Source: an uncultured Flavobacteriales bacterium (lineage in GTDB: Bacteria; Bacteroidota; Bacteroidia; Flavobacteriales_E; Vicingaceae). From it: a stretch of DNA of 62,968 nt. The position numbers and the translations under genes were made by a program. Every line of letters begins with the position of its first letter. Position 1 is the stretch's first letter. The notes under the pieces were generated by a model. It did no database searches. It saw only the letters and a program-made list of their open reading frames with translations, and was not told the DNA's origin. The stretch lies in assembly GCA_905479915.1 (NCBI GenBank), contig CAJQOH010000019.1, forward strand, positions 1 through 62,968, read 5' to 3'. This document shows, in pieces, positions 41,906-50,206 of this stretch.

Positions 41906-42127
41906 ATGTATTGGACTTTAGAATTAGCATCACATTTAGAGGATGCACCATGGCCAGCTTCAAAAGATGAATTGATCGATTTTGCGATTAGAACAGGAGC
42001 ACCTTTAGAGGTTACTGAAAACTTACAGCAATTGGAAGGTGAAGACGATTCTTATGATAGTATAGAAGATATTTGGCCGGACTACCCTACTAAAGAAGAC
42101 TTCTTTTTTAATGAAGATGAATATTAA
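41906..42127 (+). CDS. DUF2795 family small acidic protein
   Basis: A 73-residue acidic protein: 'YWTLELASHLEDAPWPASKD' then 'LIDFAIRTGAPLEVTENLQQ' and an acidic tail with 'IWPDYPTKEDFFFNEDEY'. This is the conserved Bacteroidota DUF2795 pattern. It has its own promoter and terminator. Function is not known. Confidence 0.85.
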   Translation: MYWTLELASHLEDAPWPASKDELIDFAIRTGAPLEVTENLQQLEGEDDSYDSIEDIWPDYPTKEDFFFNEDEY

Positions 42128-42153
42128 TCTTTATTAAAATAAATTATAGATTG

Positions 42154-42185
42154 AATCCCAGCATTTATATGTTGGGATTTTTTTA
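42154..42185. terminator. Terminator between DUF2795 gene and PAP2-like gene
   Basis: AATCCCAGCAT pairs with ATGTTGGGATT around TTAT, followed by seven T on the plus strand. It can serve both converging genes, though the minus-strand T tract is weak. Confidence 0.75.
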
Positions 42186-42188
42186 TTC

Positions 42189-42794
42189 TTAAATGTATAG
42201 CACCGCAAATTGACATATTGCACCAAGAGCAAATCCAGCATAGATTTGTAGAGGTGTATGAGCTTTTAAAATTAATCTTGAAGAACCAATGAGTCCTGAG
42301 ATTAGTAAACCAACTACAAAGTAAGGAGTAATGTAGATTTCTAAAAGCATTGATACACAGAAAAGAGCTCCAACTAAACCTCCTACACCTATCATGTGAG
42401 CGCTAATTTTCCATTTAATATTGATAATAAAAGCTAACATTACCGATAGCGTTGCACCTATTATGAAGTTGAAAATAATAGGGGGCATTGGAGCCTTATT
42501 TAACATGTAAAGTGTAAATACATAAAATGCAATGGTAAAGGCATATGGAATGATCCGTTCTTTTTGAGTTTCCATTTCTAGACTGTTTATTAGTCCACGA
42601 TTAAGAAGTAACAATGATATTAAAAGAGGGATAAGAAACGTACTGGTTCCAACCAAAAAGAGTACGGCTTTTTTCAGTTCAGCAGGGATAGCATAATTGA
42701 TGTATGAATCCGTATTGAAAATAATAAATAACCCAATTATGGGCATAACTGTAGGATGAAAAACAGTTGATATAATCTTTGCAGCAACTTTCAT
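42189..42794 (-). CDS. PAP2-like multi-pass membrane protein
   Basis: A 201-residue protein with about six helices. The segment 'KISAHMIGVGGLVGALF' and the later 'HTPLQIYAGFALG' resemble the second half of the PAP2 phosphatase active site (S-x-H and a later His), but the first KxxxxxxRP motif is absent or altered. It may be a degenerate phosphatidic-acid phosphatase relative. It follows rpoN by 7 bases on the same strand. Confidence 0.65.
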   Translation of the reverse strand: MKVAAKIISTVFHPTVMPIIGLFIIFNTDSYINYAIPAELKKAVLFLVGTSTFLIPLLISLLLLNRGLINSLEMETQKERIIPYAFTIAFYVFTLYMLNKAPMPPIIFNFIIGATLSVMLAFIINIKWKISAHMIGVGGLVGALFCVSMLLEIYITPYFVVGLLISGLIGSSRLILKAHTPLQIYAGFALGAICQFAVLYI

Positions 42795-42801
42795 TTAGAA
42801 A

Positions 42802-44259
42802 TTATAGTTCTTTTCTTAAACGGGCTACAGGTATGTTTAATTGTTCACGATATTTAGCAACAGTCCTTCTAGCAATGTTATACCCCTTATTGTTTAACAA
42901 TTGAGACAGTTTCTCATCTGTTAATGGTTTTTTCTTATCCTCATCTGAAATAGCATCCTGTAAGATTTTTTTAACTTCTCTAGTGGATACTTCCTCACCA
43001 CTATCCGTACTTAATGATTCTGAAAAGAAAGTTTTCAATAAAAATGTACCATAAGGAGTTTGAACATATTTACTATTTACTACTCTAGAAATTGTAGAAA
43101 TATCTAAGTCTACCTCTTCTGCAATATCTTTTAAGATCATTGGGTTCAACAAGGTTTCATCCCCTTCTAAGAAGTATTCTTTTTGATGGCGAATAATGGC
43201 ATGCATTGTTGTGATCAATGTATTTTGACGTTGCTTAATGGCATCAATAAACCATTTTGCAGAATCCATTTTTTGCTTTACAAACATTAAAGCGTCCTTT
43301 TGTGATTTAGAAGGCTTTTCTTTTTGAGCTTGATAGCCTTTCATCATATCACTGTAAGTTCTGCTTACTTTTAATTCAGGCGCATTTCTACCATTTAACG
43401 TAAGTTGAATTTCATCATCCTCAACAGTCAAATTAAAATCAGGAACAACGTGTTGTACCACTTTTGCAGTTCCACTTGAAGAATTTCCAGGTTTTGGATT
43501 AAGTTTTAAAATTTCGCTAATAACATCTTTTAAATCTTCGCTCTCAATATTTAGACGGTCTATTATCTTGTCGTAATGTTTTTTAGTAAACTCTTCAAAA
43601 TAGTTTTCTAAAACCTCAATAACATTTAACGTTAATAAAGAATGATCGTTTTTCTTTTTAACTTGTAACAATAAACATTCCTGTAAATTTCGTGCACCAA
43701 CCCCAGGCGGATCAAAATGCTGAATAATAGTGAGTATTTTTTGGATGTGTTCAGCATCAGTAATTACATTTTGAGTAAAGGCTAAATCATCTACTATAGC
43801 ATCAATTTCTCTTCTCAGATAACCAGATTCATCTAAACTCCCTATTAAATGAAGTGCTATGGTGTGATCATCATCATCTAAATTGAAAAGAGTGAGTTGG
43901 GCTTCTAATAGCTCTTGAAAAGTAGCACCACCACTAAGCGGAACTTGTTTCTCTTCATCATCTTTACTATGGTTGTTGGTGTTTAGTTTATAAGATGGTG
44001 TATCGTCATCACCAATATAGTCATCAAAATTAAATTCTTTTTCAGCCTCACTAATTTCTTCCCTTCCAAAATCATCCTCTTGTTCTTCATCTAATTCCTC
44101 ATCTTCTTTTCCCTCATCTAAAGCAGGATTGTTTTCCATTTCTTCCTTGATTCGCTGCTCTAAAGCAACTGTAGGAAGTTGTAACAATTTCATTAGCTGA
44201 ATTTGTTGAGGAGATAATTTTTGTTGGAGCTTAAAGCTAAGAGATTGTTTTAATGCCAT
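42802..44259 (-). CDS. rpoN: RNA polymerase sigma-54 factor RpoN
   Basis: RpoN directs RNA polymerase to -24/-12 promoters with AAA+ activators. The ATG at 44259 gives MALKQSLSFKLQQKLSPQQI, the canonical Gln-rich region I; a further 13 codons upstream are open but not family-like. The acidic region II is around residues 45-100, the core-binding domain follows, the HTH is 'DISTISRVVNSKYVQTPYG', and the RpoN box is ARRTVAKYRE near the end. Length 485 residues is normal. Confidence 0.95.
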   Translation of the reverse strand: MALKQSLSFKLQQKLSPQQIQLMKLLQLPTVALEQRIKEEMENNPALDEGKEDEELDEEQEDDFGREEISEAEKEFNFDDYIGDDDTPSYKLNTNNHSKDDEEKQVPLSGGATFQELLEAQLTLFNLDDDDHTIALHLIGSLDESGYLRREIDAIVDDLAFTQNVITDAEHIQKILTIIQHFDPPGVGARNLQECLLLQVKKKNDHSLLTLNVIEVLENYFEEFTKKHYDKIIDRLNIESEDLKDVISEILKLNPKPGNSSSGTAKVVQHVVPDFNLTVEDDEIQLTLNGRNAPELKVSRTYSDMMKGYQAQKEKPSKSQKDALMFVKQKMDSAKWFIDAIKQRQNTLITTMHAIIRHQKEYFLEGDETLLNPMILKDIAEEVDLDISTISRVVNSKYVQTPYGTFLLKTFFSESLSTDSGEEVSTREVKKILQDAISDEDKKKPLTDEKLSQLLNNKGYNIARRTVAKYREQLNIPVARLRKEL

Positions 44260-44324
44260 AATAAACTGTTTTGCCCATTTATTTAAATGGGTTATCAAAT
44301 ATAAGAAAGCTGACAGGTATATAT

Positions 44325-44357
44325 AAAAATAGCCTTGAAATTTTCAAGGCTATTTTT
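44325..44357. terminator. Terminator after the bacilliredoxin gene
   Basis: AAAAATAGCCTTGAAA pairs with TTTCAAGGCTATTTTT nearly perfectly. On the minus strand it ends transcription of the bacilliredoxin gene before rpoN. Confidence 0.8.
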
Positions 44358-44374
44358 GTTTTAAATTTTATTGA

Positions 44375-44785
44375 TTAACAATATTCGTTAAACGCTTCAG
44401 ATAAGTTCTCTGCAATCATTTCTGCAGGTCTCCCTTCAATATGGTGTCTTTCTATACAATGAACGATTTTTCCATTTTTAAACAATGCCATACTTGGAGA
44501 AGATGGAGGGTAAGGAAGCATATATTTTCTTGCTTGAGCAACAGCTTCACCATCAACACCTGCAAAAACAGTTGTAATTCTATTTGGTTTTTTATCGTTA
44601 GTAATCGACATTTTTGCTGCTGGTCTTGCATTTGCTGCAGCACAACCGCAAACAGAGTTAATAATTACTAAAGTAGTTCCTTCAGCAGTTATAGCCGCGT
44701 CAACTTGTTCAACAGTTGTTAAATCTTCAAAGCCCACAGAAGTTAATTCTTCTTTCATTGGAGCTACTAATTCTGGTGGATACAT
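44375..44785 (-). CDS. BrxA/BrxB-family bacilliredoxin
   Basis: A 136-residue thioredoxin-fold protein with the CGC motif at residues 46-48 ('INSVCGCAAANARPA') and the ends 'PYPPSSPSMALFKNG' and 'HHIEGRPAEMIAENL' typical of the DUF1094/YphP family. Members remove bacillithiol or similar thiols from mixed disulfides. Bacteroidota are thought to use bacillithiol, so this role fits. Confidence 0.92.
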   Translation of the reverse strand: MYPPELVAPMKEELTSVGFEDLTTVEQVDAAITAEGTTLVIINSVCGCAAANARPAAKMSITNDKKPNRITTVFAGVDGEAVAQARKYMLPYPPSSPSMALFKNGKIVHCIERHHIEGRPAEMIAENLSEAFNEYC

Positions 44786-44906
44786 ATTTTATTTCTTTTT
44801 TAAGTTAAATTATACATCAAAATTACGAATTATAGCTTCAAAGTATTTGCTTTAAACTTCGTTTTCTCCATTTACCGAAAATAAGCAACAATTTACCGAA
44901 TATCTG

Positions 44907-44937
44907 TTTAAGGAGTAAGGGGGTTGGTATACATTTG
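44907..44937 (+). promoter_or_regulatory. Promoter of the LiaF-like operon
   Basis: TTTA, a 19-base spacer and TACATTTG (exact TAnnTTTG) lie 23 bases upstream of the LiaF-like gene. Confidence 0.55.
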
Positions 44938-44959
44938 AATCGTAATTAAAATTAGAACA

Positions 44960-45718
44960 ATGGAAGCACAAGAAAATTATCGTCAAAAATTTTTAGATAA
45001 GAAAAGAATGAAAAGGGAGAATTGTAGAAAAAATAGAAGAGATAAAAGATCCTTTTTAGGATTTGGCTTGATTGCTATTGGTCTTCTTTTTATTGCTAAG
45101 AAATCAGGAATAATTCCTGCTGAAGTAACGCATTATGTTTTCTCATGGCCTTCATTATTTATCGGTTTAGGATTGCTTAATATTTTTGTGAAACAAAAAA
45201 TGCAGGTTGGGTTAATATTTTTATCTGTAGGATTGATATGGTTGTCTTGGAGGATTTTCGATATTCCTGTTGATTTAAAAGGAATGATGTGGCCAATCAT
45301 TGCTGTTGTTGCTGGTACGTTAATGATAACAGTTAAGAACCGTCATCGACATACAATAGAAGGCCAATCATCAGAACATCATATTGATATGTTGACATTG
45401 TTTGGTGGAGGAAACAGAAAGATTACTTCAGATCAGTTTGTTGGAGGAAAAGTAACCAGTGTATTTGGAGGTAGTGAAATAGATTTAGTAGGAGCAAAAC
45501 TTAAAGATGGAGAATGTGTTGTAGATTTTTTTACCATGTTTGGCGGAGCAGAAATTGCTGTTCCAAGAGATTGGGAAGTTCAAGTAGATGTAGTTTGTCT
45601 TTTTGGAGGGTTTAACGATAAAAGAGGTCCTGTAGATTTTCCAGTTGATGGGTCTAAACAGACGTTAATTATCAAAGGGTTTTCCATTTTTGGAGGCGGA
45701 GAGGTAAAGAGCTATTAG
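44960..45718 (+). CDS. LiaF-like membrane protein
   Basis: A 252-residue protein. The basic cytoplasmic start (MEAQENYRQKFLDKKRMKRE) is followed by four helices ('FLGFGLIAIGLLFIA', 'PSLFIGLGLLNIFV', 'VGLIFLSVGLIWLSW', 'MWPIIAVVAGTLMITV'). The C-terminal domain is of the LiaF/toast-rack type with repeated 'LFGGG', 'VFGGSEIDLVGAKLKDGE', 'MFGGAEIAVPRDWEVQVDVV'. LiaF proteins restrain envelope-stress two-component systems; the LytS/LytR-like pair follows directly. Confidence 0.85.
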   Translation: MEAQENYRQKFLDKKRMKRENCRKNRRDKRSFLGFGLIAIGLLFIAKKSGIIPAEVTHYVFSWPSLFIGLGLLNIFVKQKMQVGLIFLSVGLIWLSWRIFDIPVDLKGMMWPIIAVVAGTLMITVKNRHRHTIEGQSSEHHIDMLTLFGGGNRKITSDQFVGGKVTSVFGGSEIDLVGAKLKDGECVVDFFTMFGGAEIAVPRDWEVQVDVVCLFGGFNDKRGPVDFPVDGSKQTLIIKGFSIFGGGEVKSY

Positions 45719-45786
45719 TAAATTAGTTTATCAAGTTAGAAAGTTCTTTTAACTTTAACACTTTTGTCTTTACAAACTAAATAAAG

Positions 45787-46833
45787 ATGTTAAATCCAAT
45801 AACGAGTAATAAACAGTATTTAATAAATTACGGTATTGTGTGGTCCATAATAATTGGAGCACACTTTGCTGTTTTGCATTGGTATTATCAATTCTCGTTT
45901 GGTATTTCTATTGTAGATAGTCTGTTGTTTAATGTTTTTTTTGCATTCTTAGGAATAAGCTTGTGGTACTTAGTTCGATACAATAAATCAAACCAAAACT
46001 TTATTTCTTTATTGACAAGTCATCTTGTTTCCTCTCTTTTAATTATTGGATTTTGGCTGTTATCAGGATATTTAATCCTCAAATATTCTATCAATGATGC
46101 TGACTATGCTTTGTTTTTAGACAGTTCTTTTCCTTGGAGGATAGTGAGTGGAATGTTTTACTATTCTCTTTTTATTTTGGTGTATTACGTAGTAGTGTAT
46201 TATCAAGATATTCAGCACAAAATAAAGGAAGAATCCACGCTTAAAACATTGATAAAAGAGGTTGAATTGAATGCGTTAAAAAACCAGATTAATCCTCATT
46301 TCCTTTTTAATAGTTTAAATTCTGTGAGTTCGTTAACAATTACAAGTCCCGAAAGAGCCCAAGAAATGATTATAAAACTTTCGGAGTATTTGAGGTATTC
46401 TTTAAGCAATAAAGAACAACAAGTTACTACTTTAGAAACCGAATTGGAGAACATTAAGTTGTATTTAGAAATTGAAAAAATCCGTTTTGGAGATCGTTTA
46501 AGTTTTCAGTTTAATTGCGATAACGCTTCTTTAAAAGCAACTATTCCAGCTATGATTTTGCAGCCATTATTTGAAAATGCGATTAAACATGGAGTATATG
46601 AAAGTGTTGAAACTGTTGATGTTGTGTTCAATGTAAAGCTTCATCAAAGTAACCTGAATATATCGTTAGTTAATGATTTTGATCCTGAAGCGAAAAAGAC
46701 GAAGGGAGAAGGTATAGGTCTAAAAAACACACGTGAACGTTTGTTTTTAATTTATAAAAAGAATGATATTCTAAGAATAAATAAAGCTGAAAATAAATTT
46801 ATTATCGATTTAAATATTCCTCAAAATGACTAA
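45787..46833 (+). CDS. LytS-type sensor histidine kinase
   Basis: A 348-residue kinase. Four helices in the first 150 residues form the sensor. A HisKA_8-like segment carries the phospho-accepting His in 'NQINPHFLFNSLNSVSSL', and the ATPase domain has 'ILQPLFENAIKHGV' and 'GEGIGLKNTRERL'. It overlaps the response-regulator gene by 8 bases. With the LiaF-like protein upstream it probably senses membrane or wall stress. Confidence 0.92.
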   Translation: MLNPITSNKQYLINYGIVWSIIIGAHFAVLHWYYQFSFGISIVDSLLFNVFFAFLGISLWYLVRYNKSNQNFISLLTSHLVSSLLIIGFWLLSGYLILKYSINDADYALFLDSSFPWRIVSGMFYYSLFILVYYVVVYYQDIQHKIKEESTLKTLIKEVELNALKNQINPHFLFNSLNSVSSLTITSPERAQEMIIKLSEYLRYSLSNKEQQVTTLETELENIKLYLEIEKIRFGDRLSFQFNCDNASLKATIPAMILQPLFENAIKHGVYESVETVDVVFNVKLHQSNLNISLVNDFDPEAKKTKGEGIGLKNTRERLFLIYKKNDILRINKAENKFIIDLNIPQND

Positions 46834-47572
46834 ACAAAAAGCGATAATTGTAGAAGATGAAAAATTGGCAAGAGATTTAGTCAAAAGCTATTTATCTTCT
46901 CATGAATCAATAGAATTAATTGGAGAATATGCTGATGGGTTTAGTGGCTTAAAAGCAATTAATGAATTGAAGCCTGATCTTGTTTTTTTAGATGTTCAGA
47001 TGCCTAAGTTAACTGGCTTAGAATTGTTAGAGTTACTCGAAGAGCCTCCTCATATTATTTTTACTACTGCCTATGATGAGTATGCGGTAAATGCATTTGA
47101 TTTAAATGCTGTTGATTATTTATTGAAGCCATTTTCTAAAGATCGTTTTGATAAAGCTTTACAAAAAGTATTCAGTAAGGTTTCGAAAAGTAATCCTTTG
47201 AAAAAAGTAAAAAACTTGAAAGAGCACCTTTCTGAGACTTCTGTTCATGATAAAATAGTGGTTAAATCCAATAGCAATATTCATGTGATTCCTTTATCTG
47301 AAGTGATTTATTTAGAATCAGAAGATGATTATGTGATGATTCATACAGCAAATGGAAAGTATTTGAAACACCAAACAATGAAATTTTATGAGCAACAGTT
47401 GGATTCAAATAAGTTTATTAGAATTCACCGTTCTTATATTGTAAATGTTTCAGAAATTAATAAAATTGAAAAATTCGGAAAAGAAACCTATCAGGTCGTC
47501 CTTAAGAATGGTGTCGGTTTAAAAGTTAGCCGCTCTCGTTATCAGGAATTAAAAGTGTTGTTGGGGATATAA
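46826..47572 (+). CDS. LytR/AlgR-type response regulator
   Basis: A 248-residue two-domain regulator. The receiver domain (1 to about 115) has the acidic pocket at Glu10-Asp11 and phospho-accepting Asp56 in 'LVFLDVQMPKLTG', with the switch 'TTAYDEYAVNAF'. The LytTR DNA-binding domain (about 140-245) has 'VIYLESEDDYVMIHTANGKY' and 'FIRIHRSYIVNVSEI'. It is the partner of the kinase upstream. Confidence 0.94.
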   Translation: MTKQKAIIVEDEKLARDLVKSYLSSHESIELIGEYADGFSGLKAINELKPDLVFLDVQMPKLTGLELLELLEEPPHIIFTTAYDEYAVNAFDLNAVDYLLKPFSKDRFDKALQKVFSKVSKSNPLKKVKNLKEHLSETSVHDKIVVKSNSNIHVIPLSEVIYLESEDDYVMIHTANGKYLKHQTMKFYEQQLDSNKFIRIHRSYIVNVSEINKIEKFGKETYQVVLKNGVGLKVSRSRYQELKVLLGI

Positions 47573-47579
47573 TTTTGTT

Positions 47580-47603
47580 GTCATCCTGAGCAGAGACGAA
47601 GGG
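47580..47603 (+). repeat. REP-like half element
   Basis: GTCATCCTGAGCAGAGACGAAGGG resembles the left arm of palindromic intergenic repeats found widely in Bacteroidota; the right arm is missing. It lies in the 31-base gap between the converging response-regulator and tadA genes. Confidence 0.35.
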
Positions 47604-48050
47604 TTAGTCTCTTTTCGATTTAAAAAAAGAAGTGATTAACTCGCTACTTTCCTTTCCCATAATGCCATTAACTACTTCAGTTTTCGGATGCAATAGATTT
47701 TCTTGATGTTTTGCAAACCCTCGCTTTTCATCAGAAGCCCCATAAACTACTTTTTTAAGTTGAGTCCAGTAGCTAGCTCCAGCACACATAACGCATGGTT
47801 CAAGAGTAACATAAAGCGTGCATTCGTTTAAATATTTACCCCCTAAATAATCTGTTGCAGATGTAAAGGCAAGCATTTCAGCATGTGCTGTAACATCATT
47901 GAGTCGTTCAGTCATGTTGTGAGCTCTGGCAATAATTTTGTTGTCACAAACGATTATTGCTCCCACAGGAACTTCATCTTCTTCAAAAGCTTTTTGAGCC
48001 TCCTTAAAAGCGTCTTTCATAAAATGTTCATCAGAAAAAACAGAAAGCAT
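47604..48050 (-). CDS. tadA: tRNA adenosine(34) deaminase TadA-like
   Basis: A 148-residue zinc deaminase that converts A34 to inosine in tRNA-Arg. Zinc ligands and catalytic Glu are in 'VTAHAEMLAF' (His56, Glu58) and 'VTLEPCVMCAGA'. Length and 'EVPVGAIIVCDNKIIARAHN' fit TadA. It follows pssA after a single base and is probably co-transcribed. Confidence 0.9.
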   Translation of the reverse strand: MLSVFSDEHFMKDAFKEAQKAFEEDEVPVGAIIVCDNKIIARAHNMTERLNDVTAHAEMLAFTSATDYLGGKYLNECTLYVTLEPCVMCAGASYWTQLKKVVYGASDEKRGFAKHQENLLHPKTEVVNGIMGKESSELITSFFKSKRD

Positions 48051-48051
48051 T

Positions 48052-48816
48052 TTAGGCAGTAATTGTGTTTGATTTGTTCTTGAAGTTTAGAATAATTGAC
48101 CAAACAATATAAAGAATCACAATTGTTGGCATAGCAACGATATTCATAAATATGAGCATTACAAACCACAACAAGATAAACGTAAATGGAAGAGCATTGT
48201 CTTTCCATTTCATGTTTTTAAACTTTAATGAGAACATTGGAACTTCTGCTATTAGCATTATAGAAAGAAACACACAAAAGACCAGCATTGTGATAGGGTT
48301 TGATACTATTGGTGTAATTATACTACTTACATTTATGATTTTAGGTAAATCTGGATAAATGAAAAGGAGTGTACAAAAAATATAAAATGATGCATGAGCA
48401 GGAACGGCTAATCCAATAAATGAACTTGTTTGCCTTGTATCTATATTAAATTTTGCCAAACGTATTGCTGAAAAAGCAGGGATCACAAAAACAATGTAGT
48501 GTAACCAAGGGAAATCAATTAGCAGTTGTATTTGTTGAGTTTCTTGAGCAATTTTTGTTACCTGATACATCAACATTGCTGGAGCAACACCAAAAGCAAT
48601 CATATCAACTAAGGAGTCAATTTCCTTACCTATGGGGTTATTTACCTTAAGAGCTCGAGCAGTAAAACCATCTAAAAAATCACAAACACAAGAACCAATT
48701 AATAAGTAGGCAGCAATATCTAAGCGACCCTCAAAAGTTAAAATTATAGCCAAACAAGCTAGAACTAAACTTAAAATTGTAATTGAATTCGGAATTTGAT
48801 TTTTCATAGGGAGCAA
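48052..48816 (-). CDS. pssA: CDP-diacylglycerol-serine O-phosphatidyltransferase
   Basis: PssA makes phosphatidylserine, the precursor of phosphatidylethanolamine. The 254-residue membrane protein has the CDP-alcohol phosphotransferase motif DG..AR........G...D...D in 'CDFLDGFTARALKVNN' and 'PIGKEIDSLVDMIAFG' and about eight helices. The ATG at 48816 or the one three codons later could be used. A 168-base divergent gap separates it from porV. Confidence 0.9.
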   Translation of the reverse strand: MLPMKNQIPNSITILSLVLACLAIILTFEGRLDIAAYLLIGSCVCDFLDGFTARALKVNNPIGKEIDSLVDMIAFGVAPAMLMYQVTKIAQETQQIQLLIDFPWLHYIVFVIPAFSAIRLAKFNIDTRQTSSFIGLAVPAHASFYIFCTLLFIYPDLPKIINVSSIITPIVSNPITMLVFCVFLSIMLIAEVPMFSLKFKNMKWKDNALPFTFILLWFVMLIFMNIVAMPTIVILYIVWSIILNFKNKSNTITA

Positions 48817-48984
48817 ACTTAATCATTTAAAAATTTTTGAAATAGATTCTATTTTTATTTTTAAAAGAGAAGGCAATAAAACAATGTGAATATAGTTTCT
48901 GAGTAGCGAGAAGAAAACTTAAATAATAGGGTTTTAGTAATATTTACTGATAAAGTATTAATTTTCCTTCCTGTATAATATTTA

Positions 48985-50076
48985 ATGAAAAAAATAATCT
49001 TCATACTATTTGTTTTATTTGCTTCTGATGTGTTTTCACAATCGGCACCAAAGTTTAGTAATGAATTTTTATCTATAGGTGTGGGTGCTAGGGCTTTAGG
49101 AATGTCTAATGCTTATATTACAACAGTGAATGACGTTACTTCAGGGTATTGGAATCCGGCAGGTTTAACTGAAATTAAGAAAGATTTTCAAATCGGTTTA
49201 ATGCATGCTGAATATTTTGCTGGAATTGCGAAGTATGATTATGGTGCTTTTGCTGCTAACATTGACAGTGCTAGTGCTTTTGGATTTTCTATTGTACGTT
49301 TTGGAGTTGATGATATACCGAATACAACTCAATTGATTGATGCTGATGGGAATGTTGATTACGATAGAATTTCTTCTTTTTCAGTAGCAGATTATGCTTT
49401 TATGTTCTCTTATGCTCGAAAATCAAAAATTAAAGGGTTGAGGTACGGTGCTAATGTTAAAATTATTTACCGACAAGTTGGAGATTTTGCTAAAGCATGG
49501 GGTTTTGGTTTGGATGGAGGAATTCAATATGATCTTAAAAATTGGAAGCTTGGATTAATGGCAAGAGACGTTACTTCAACATTTAATGCGTGGAGTTTTT
49601 CATTAGATGATGAAACTATAGAGGTCTTTAATGCTACAGGAAATGAAATACCTGCAAACTCTACAGAGGTTACACTGCCTAAAGTTATTCTAGGAATAGG
49701 AAGAGAAGTTAAGATTAGTAATAAATTTAACATGCTTGGAGAAATTGATTTTGATCTATCTACTGATGGAAAAAGAAATGTTTTAATTACCGGAGATCCA
49801 GTAAGTATAGATCCTCACATGGGTGTTGAAGTGGGTTATGATAAGATGGTGTTTTTGAGATTAGGAGTCGGAAATTTCCAAAAAGTAACCGATATTTTAA
49901 ACAATGATAAAATTACATACCAACCCAATTTTGGGATAGGGATTCAATTTAGAGGAATAGCTATAGATTATGCTTTTTCTGATATAGGAGATCAATCAGA
50001 CGCCTTATATTCAAACATATTTTCATTGAAGTTTGATATCAATAAACAAAACTATACTCAAAAGAGGTTCGAGTAG
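48985..50076 (+). CDS. porV: Type IX secretion outer-membrane protein PorV
   Basis: PorV is the FadL-like barrel that shuttles sorting-tail proteins to the PorU attachment complex. The 363-residue protein has a signal peptide (MKKIIFILFVLFASDVFSQS) and the family start 'SNEFLSIGVGARALGMSNAY', then 'GYWNPAGLTEI' and later 'FGFSIVRFGVDDIPNT'. Its place directly before porU is the usual Bacteroidota arrangement. Confidence 0.93.
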   Translation: MKKIIFILFVLFASDVFSQSAPKFSNEFLSIGVGARALGMSNAYITTVNDVTSGYWNPAGLTEIKKDFQIGLMHAEYFAGIAKYDYGAFAANIDSASAFGFSIVRFGVDDIPNTTQLIDADGNVDYDRISSFSVADYAFMFSYARKSKIKGLRYGANVKIIYRQVGDFAKAWGFGLDGGIQYDLKNWKLGLMARDVTSTFNAWSFSLDDETIEVFNATGNEIPANSTEVTLPKVILGIGREVKISNKFNMLGEIDFDLSTDGKRNVLITGDPVSIDPHMGVEVGYDKMVFLRLGVGNFQKVTDILNNDKITYQPNFGIGIQFRGIAIDYAFSDIGDQSDALYSNIFSLKFDINKQNYTQKRFE

Positions 50077-50206
50077 AAGCTAGTAGCGCTTAAGTCTAAT
50101 TATTATCGTAATTTTATGCAGCAACTATTTAGGTGTAAAACCGTAATAGAAGAAGAATAACTGAGAGAATATTAGTTTGATAAGTTTCAATAAGATAATG
50201 CATAAA

